Assembly (NCBI GenBank): GCA_003660555.1 | Contig: QMUK01000043.1 | Span: 1 to 10,010, forward strand | Reading direction: 5' to 3' | Length of the DNA: 10,010 bases | Origin: Thermococci archaeon | GTDB taxonomy: Archaea > Hadarchaeota > B88-G9 | Shown: positions 7,519 to 10,010 of the stretch, piece after piece | Numbering within the stretch: position 1 is the first letter of the stretch | How the letters are laid out: every line of letters starts with the position of its first letter | The notes under the pieces: model-generated | Databases searched by the model: none | The model's input: the letters and a program-made list of their open reading frames with translations, nothing else | What the model was told of the DNA's origin: nothing | Program-made: the position numbers and the translations under genes

Positions 7519-7543
7519 CTAGTTATTGGACCCCAAAAACTAG
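7519..7543. repeat. 25-bp inverted repeat (hairpin or operator)
   Basis: The left arm CTAGTTATTGG and right arm CCAAAAACTAG pair at 10 of 11 positions around a 3-nt ACC centre. It sits immediately upstream of the box A at 7549. As DNA it could be a dimeric regulator's operator; as RNA it could be the end hairpin of the pyrD/radical-SAM transcript. The sequence does not decide between them. Confidence 0.6.
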
Positions 7544-7545
7544 AT

Positions 7546-7558
7546 AAACTTAAATAGG
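7546..7558 (+). promoter_or_regulatory. Strong archaeal box A
   Basis: AAACTTAAATAGG contains CTTAAATA, close to the box A seen before strong archaeal promoters, with an A-rich BRE-like flank. The predicted transcription start is about 7579-7582, some 130 nt before the bPH2 ATG. The distance suggests either a separate small RNA or a long untranslated leader. Confidence 0.5.
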
Positions 7559-7689
7559 TAAAAAACGGGAAGCTAGAGACTGAGAAGGGGCATCGAAAGC
7601 AGTGTGTAACAATATGTGGGCATCTGAATTGGGATTACATCCACGCTCGTTTACCTAAGCAATGTTTACGCGTTATTAGTTCACTGAAA

Positions 7690-7706
7690 ACCAGATGACT
7701 GGTGAT
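7690..7706 (+). promoter_or_regulatory. Shine-Dalgarno site partly within a small hairpin
   Basis: GGTGAT (7701-7706) matches the archaeal anti-SD sequence over six bases, three nt before ATG 7710, and this decides the start. ACCAG (7690-7694) and CTGGT (7699-7703) form a perfect 5-bp stem with an ATGA loop. The 3' arm covers the first three SD bases, and the alternative in-frame ATG at 7695 is the loop. Masking of the SD is possible, but so short a stem would be weak at high temperature. Confidence 0.55.
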
Positions 7707-7709
7707 AGT

Positions 7710-8297
7710 ATGAAAGGAAAACTCGAGATAAGATTAGGTGAAGAATTCAAGCCAGCACCACAGCTCAAGAAGCTCTACTACATCTACTTGATTCTTGGTA
7801 CACTCCTTGGTATTTTCACATGGTACATCCCAATATTACTACTTCCAACACCTCTTGGAGTAAAACTTGCTATTTCGATACCGATTTTAGCTCTTTTAAT
7901 TTTCACAGCTTACTGGATTCCAAAATACTACGATACAATAGTTTATAAGCTCACAGAGGACGAAGTCGTGTGGAGAAGAGGAGTGTGGTTCAAAAATACA
8001 GGAGTTGTCCCCTATAACAGGATAACAAACGTAGACATTAGCCAAGGTCCCATTTCGAGAGTACTTGGAATCGCCTCTCTCAAGATTCAAACTGCAGGGT
8101 ATTCTGGCACAAGATTAGCTGAAATAAAGATAGAAGGAATCAAGCAATTTGAGGAACTAAGAGAGTTCATAATGGGGTTTGTTAGGGGTAAGAAACCAAT
8201 GGCGGTGGAAGCTTATGAAGAAGAGAACATTGATCTGAGAATCCTAAGTGAATTGATTAAAATAAGGAGACTACTGGAAAAGTCTTTGGAAAAGTGA
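7710..8297 (+). CDS. Membrane protein with bacterial-type PH domain (bPH2, YdbS/DUF304-like)
   Basis: This is a 195-residue protein from ATG 7710, chosen over the in-frame ATG at 7695 because a GGTGAT ribosome site lies just before 7710. Two hydrophobic helices (about 22-44 and 51-70) are followed by a bPH2 domain (about 75-155) with the family pattern 'YKLTEDEVVWRRGVWF', 'VVPYNRITNVDISQGP' and 'RVLGIASLKIQTAG'. The C-terminal 35 residues are a charged helix, perhaps cytoplasmic. Bacterial YdbS/YdbT homologues are membrane proteins of uncertain function; no enzyme motif is visible. The neighbours do not suggest a pathway. The gene looks intact and stands alone, with non-coding sequence on both sides. 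Confidence 0.85.
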   Translation: MKGKLEIRLGEEFKPAPQLKKLYYIYLILGTLLGIFTWYIPILLLPTPLGVKLAISIPILALLIFTAYWIPKYYDTIVYKLTEDEVVWRRGVWFKNTGVVPYNRITNVDISQGPISRVLGIASLKIQTAGYSGTRLAEIKIEGIKQFEELREFIMGFVRGKKPMAVEAYEEENIDLRILSELIKIRRLLEKSLEK

Positions 8298-8399
8298 ACA
8301 ATAGTGGAAATATAGTATGGTAGCCACCTCATAGCCTCGACATTCTTTACATTGCTTAAAGACGCAGGAGTGCCTGAATCCTTCACAACCCCCTCTAAA

Positions 8400-8416
8400 T
8401 TTTATTGAAATATAAG
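8400..8416 (+). promoter_or_regulatory. A/T-rich candidate promoter of the methyltransferase gene
   Basis: Two overlapping TATA-like stretches occur, TTTTATTG (8400-8407) and AAATATAAG (8408-8416). The first would place transcription near the ATG at 8423, the second near 8438-8442, just before the TTG at 8453. The choice affects which start is real, and both matches are imperfect. Confidence 0.3.
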
Positions 8417-8452
8417 TAGTGAATGAAACACTCAGTATAGCAGGGAGCAGAA

Positions 8453-9177
8453 TTGAGTGTAATAGACGAAATAGACGTGAGAGGTCTAACCTGTCTGGAA
8501 GCCGGGACTGGTGCAGGTTTCATGACACGCTATCTAGCTGAAAGAGGTGCAAAGCTAGTTTACTCGATAAGCAACAACCAGGAACACTTGGACTATGCCA
8601 GAAAAAGACTGCCTAAAAAGTACATTGAGAAAGTCAAATTCATAAAAGCGGATTTGCGAAAGCTACCCCTCTTGAATAGAACAATAGACCTCACAACAGC
8701 ACACATGCTCGTGAACGTAGTCAATCCCGTGGACTTACTTCTCATATTCAAAGAATTGACGAGAGTTGCAAAGAACAACGCACTCATGGTGGTCAACGAC
8801 TACAATCCCCTTTCTAGTTATCGGGACGAGAGATCCCACATTGTAGAGGAGCTTTTCAGAATTGAAAACGCCACTCATTATCTCACAAGAGGAGAGCCGG
8901 CATTGGTGTGGTATCCCTCCGAGTACATTTCAGAGATACTCAAGTTCTTAGGTTGGAGAATTGAGACAGTGGAACTAATGTATGATAGAACCCATGGGAG
9001 AAGGAGTTGCTCAAAGAACATCTCGAAGTGATAGAAAACGAGTGTGAGAAGATAAATGGCAAAAATCTAAGGAGAAGTTTAGTCTCTCTGGCAGTCGAAA
9101 TACTAAATCAGGTCGATGAGGGAGAAACAGTATACGCTGGCACGATATATAGCATTGTCGCAAGGAAAAAGAAATAA
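8453..9177 (+). pseudogene. Class I SAM-dependent methyltransferase, frameshifted near its 3' end
   Basis: Motif I 'LEAGTGAGFMTRYL' binds SAM, and the following 'ADLRKLP', 'TTAHMLVNV' and 'ELTRVAKNNALMVV' segments fit a UbiE-like class I methyltransferase; the substrate is unknown. The frame from TTG 8453 runs off family-like sequence at about 8990. One base is missing at a short C-run: in the next frame 'PWEKELLKEHLEVIENE' continues to 'AGTIYSIVARKKK' and a TAA at 9175-9177. Restoring one base gives about 241 residues, a normal size. At the 5' end the same frame contains ATG 8423, four codons, then TAG at 8438. The present TTG start leaves only about ten residues before motif I, which is short. 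This may be a decaying gene or a sequence error; programmed frameshifting is unlikely because no slippery heptamer is evident. Confidence 0.75.
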
Positions 9178-9530
9178 CAACACAGCTACATAGCTCTACA
9201 TATTCACTTATATTCGGTACTCAACCACGGACTAGACCCCAAGCAGATAGCACTTGGTAAAAAGAGTCTAGGAATCGTTTGTACCACTTTCAGATAGAGG
9301 GAGGATGAGATCAGCATTGACGTACACTTCATCATCGATGCAGTCCAATTAAGTCAAAATGTTAACTTTTTCTCTCGCCTAGGAGCCTCGATGATCAGCC
9401 TAAATCTCACATCTTTCAACATTAACGAATAAGAAAGAAGTAAGCGCTATAACGTATGATTCAAGAGACTTAGGATGTTAACAGAGTGACTATAAACGAA
9501 ACTTCTAATTTTTCTCAATACACGAGCACC
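9178..9530. other. Intergenic stretch with an interrupted, unrecognised plus-strand reading frame
   Basis: In the same frame as the methyltransferase tail, 9178-9429 is open except for one TAG at 9295, and reads for example 'VLNHGLDPKQIALGKKSLGIV' in part and 'EDEISIDVHFIIDAVQL'. The Asp/Glu/Ile-rich composition resembles real proteins of this genome, but there is no good start and I recognise no family. The stretch from 9430 to 9530 is stop-rich in the frames read and holds nothing I can name. It could be the remains of a small gene or ordinary spacer between two convergent broken genes. Confidence 0.3.
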
Positions 9531-10010
9531 TTACATTTCCTCAAGCTCTGAAAGACCGAGAAGCCAGAGGAGATTTCCCATAGTAAACTCAAAAGCTCTC
9601 ACTACACACAATCTGCTTTCAGCAATGTTCTTCTCAGAGGAAATAACCGGAACATCTCTATAAAACTGATTGAACAGCCATGTCAAGTTGACGGAGTATG
9701 ATTAAACTTGGCTTCATTTCCCTTCCAGGCTCTAAGACTCTCTCGGGAAACTTCCCAATTTCTTTTATAAGGAAGACCCCTGTCTCATTAGAGAGAAGGA
9801 TGGATCGAATTCCCTAGGCGTGAAACCAAGCTCTGAGGCCTTTCTGATTATCCCTTTGGCTCTAACTAGAGAGTAGATCAAGAAAGGGGCTCCTTGTTTC
9901 TCGAAATCTAGAACCTCCTTCTGCATCTGAAATTAGAAAAGTTTATTGAGGAGACACTAGAAAAGTCTGCTGAGGGAGACTCCTCATGAAAAAGGTGAAG
10001 GAGAGAATAG
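9531..10010 (-). pseudogene. argS: 3' end of arginyl-tRNA synthetase gene, frameshifted, running off the right edge
   Basis: On the minus strand three successive frames together give the C-terminal (DALR anticodon-binding) part of class I ArgRS. First is 'VLDFEKQGAPFLIYSLVRAK' on to 'GFTPREFDPS' (about 9933-9800), then 'LLSNETGVFLIKEIGKFPE' and 'REMKPSLI' (about 9795-9697). Last is 'YSVNLTWLFNQFYRDVPVIS' on to the terminal 'LGLSELEEM' and a TAA at 9531-9533. Shifts are needed near 9792 and 9698. A third is likely near 9935, where 'FSNFR' plus a missing base of a Trp codon would join 'QKEVLDFE'. The order, spacing and natural stop match the end of the enzyme, which charges tRNA-Arg. It is convergent with the methyltransferase. 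Since ArgRS is essential, an intact copy must exist elsewhere, or the indels are sequencing errors at low coverage. Confidence 0.8.

Larger units (their letters stand above)
7384..7709. other. 326-bp non-coding region with inverted repeat, box A and long leader
   Basis: No convincing protein or tRNA gene was found here on either strand. It holds the tail of the pyrD/radical-SAM transcript, a near-perfect 25-bp inverted repeat (7519-7543), a strong box A directly after it, and then about 130 bp before the start codon of the bPH2 gene. That leader is long for this window, where other genes look leaderless. It contains only a very short weak reading frame (7614-7658, 14 codons), so it may carry an RNA gene or a regulatory leader. 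Confidence 0.5.

Noticed and set aside
7614-7658. 14-codon reading frame in the leader before the bPH2 gene
   Set aside because: It is very short, lacks a ribosome site and has no recognisable sequence.
7384-7709. tRNA or other standard structural RNA in the intergenic region
   Set aside because: No T-loop (GGTTCRA-like) or paired acceptor arms, and no RNase P, SRP or 5S rRNA consensus blocks were seen.
8438-8440. Pyrrolysine readthrough of the in-frame TAG before the methyltransferase
   Set aside because: There is no pylT or pylS in view, TAG is used as an ordinary stop by the transglutaminase-like gene, and the gene has another disruption downstream.
9295-9345. Possible C/D-box guide RNA on the minus strand (ATGATGA, then CTGA after 14 nt, then another CTGA)
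   Set aside because: There is no proper C' box, the whole is only about 45 nt, and such short motifs arise by chance; there is no promoter evidence. A C/D-specific covariance search with an rRNA target match would be needed.
9216-9424. Minus-strand frame opposite the 9178-9429 stretch
   Set aside because: It has an internal stop and the Ser/Leu-rich composition seen in the other shadow frames of this window.

Overview
The window looks like a hyperthermophilic or thermophilic archaeon. The evidence is an archaeal Nop5 (C/D-box RNP core protein), TATA-type box A promoters lying about 25-30 nt from start codons (leaderless or nearly leaderless genes), GTG and TTG starts, heavy AGA/AGG and ATA codon use, and Glu/Lys/Arg-rich proteins. 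A Thermoproteota or Korarchaeota-like host is plausible, but nothing here fixes the lineage.

Layout. (1) Positions 3-3767 (+) hold the 3' part of a very large cell-surface protein, open to the left window edge. It has Cys-rich and CARDB/DUF11-like beta-sandwich repeats, one calcium-type 'DMDRDGIPD' repeat, and a C-terminal membrane anchor with a basic tail. (2) A membrane-anchored, coiled-coil transglutaminase-like protein follows at 3803-4669 (+), with its own box A. (3) nop5 runs towards it on the minus strand (4632-5726); their 3' ends overlap by 38 bp. (4) Only 15 bp separate the nop5 start from the divergent pyrD start. pyrD (dihydroorotate dehydrogenase) overlaps by 11 bp a biotin-synthase-like radical SAM gene (5742-7383, +). 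(5) A 326-bp non-coding stretch (7384-7709) contains an inverted repeat, a strong box A and a possible SD-masking hairpin, then leads to a bPH2 (YdbS/DUF304-like) membrane protein (7710-8297, +). (6) The right end is decayed or badly sequenced: a SAM methyltransferase with a one-base frameshift and an upstream in-frame TAG (8453-9177, +), an unrecognised interrupted reading frame (9178-9429), and the 3' end of an arginyl-tRNA synthetase gene on the minus strand (9531 to the right edge) broken into at least three frames.

How the genes relate. The surface protein and transglutaminase-like protein plausibly act together at the cell envelope. nop5 and pyrD are housekeeping genes sharing a very compact divergent promoter. 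The radical SAM enzyme is translationally linked to pyrD, but its substrate is unknown. I do not see a CRISPR array, defence system, prophage, insertion sequence, tRNA or rRNA. The points most worth a second look are the broken argS, the 7384-7709 leader region, the pyrD/radical-SAM pair and the surface-protein/transglutaminase pair.
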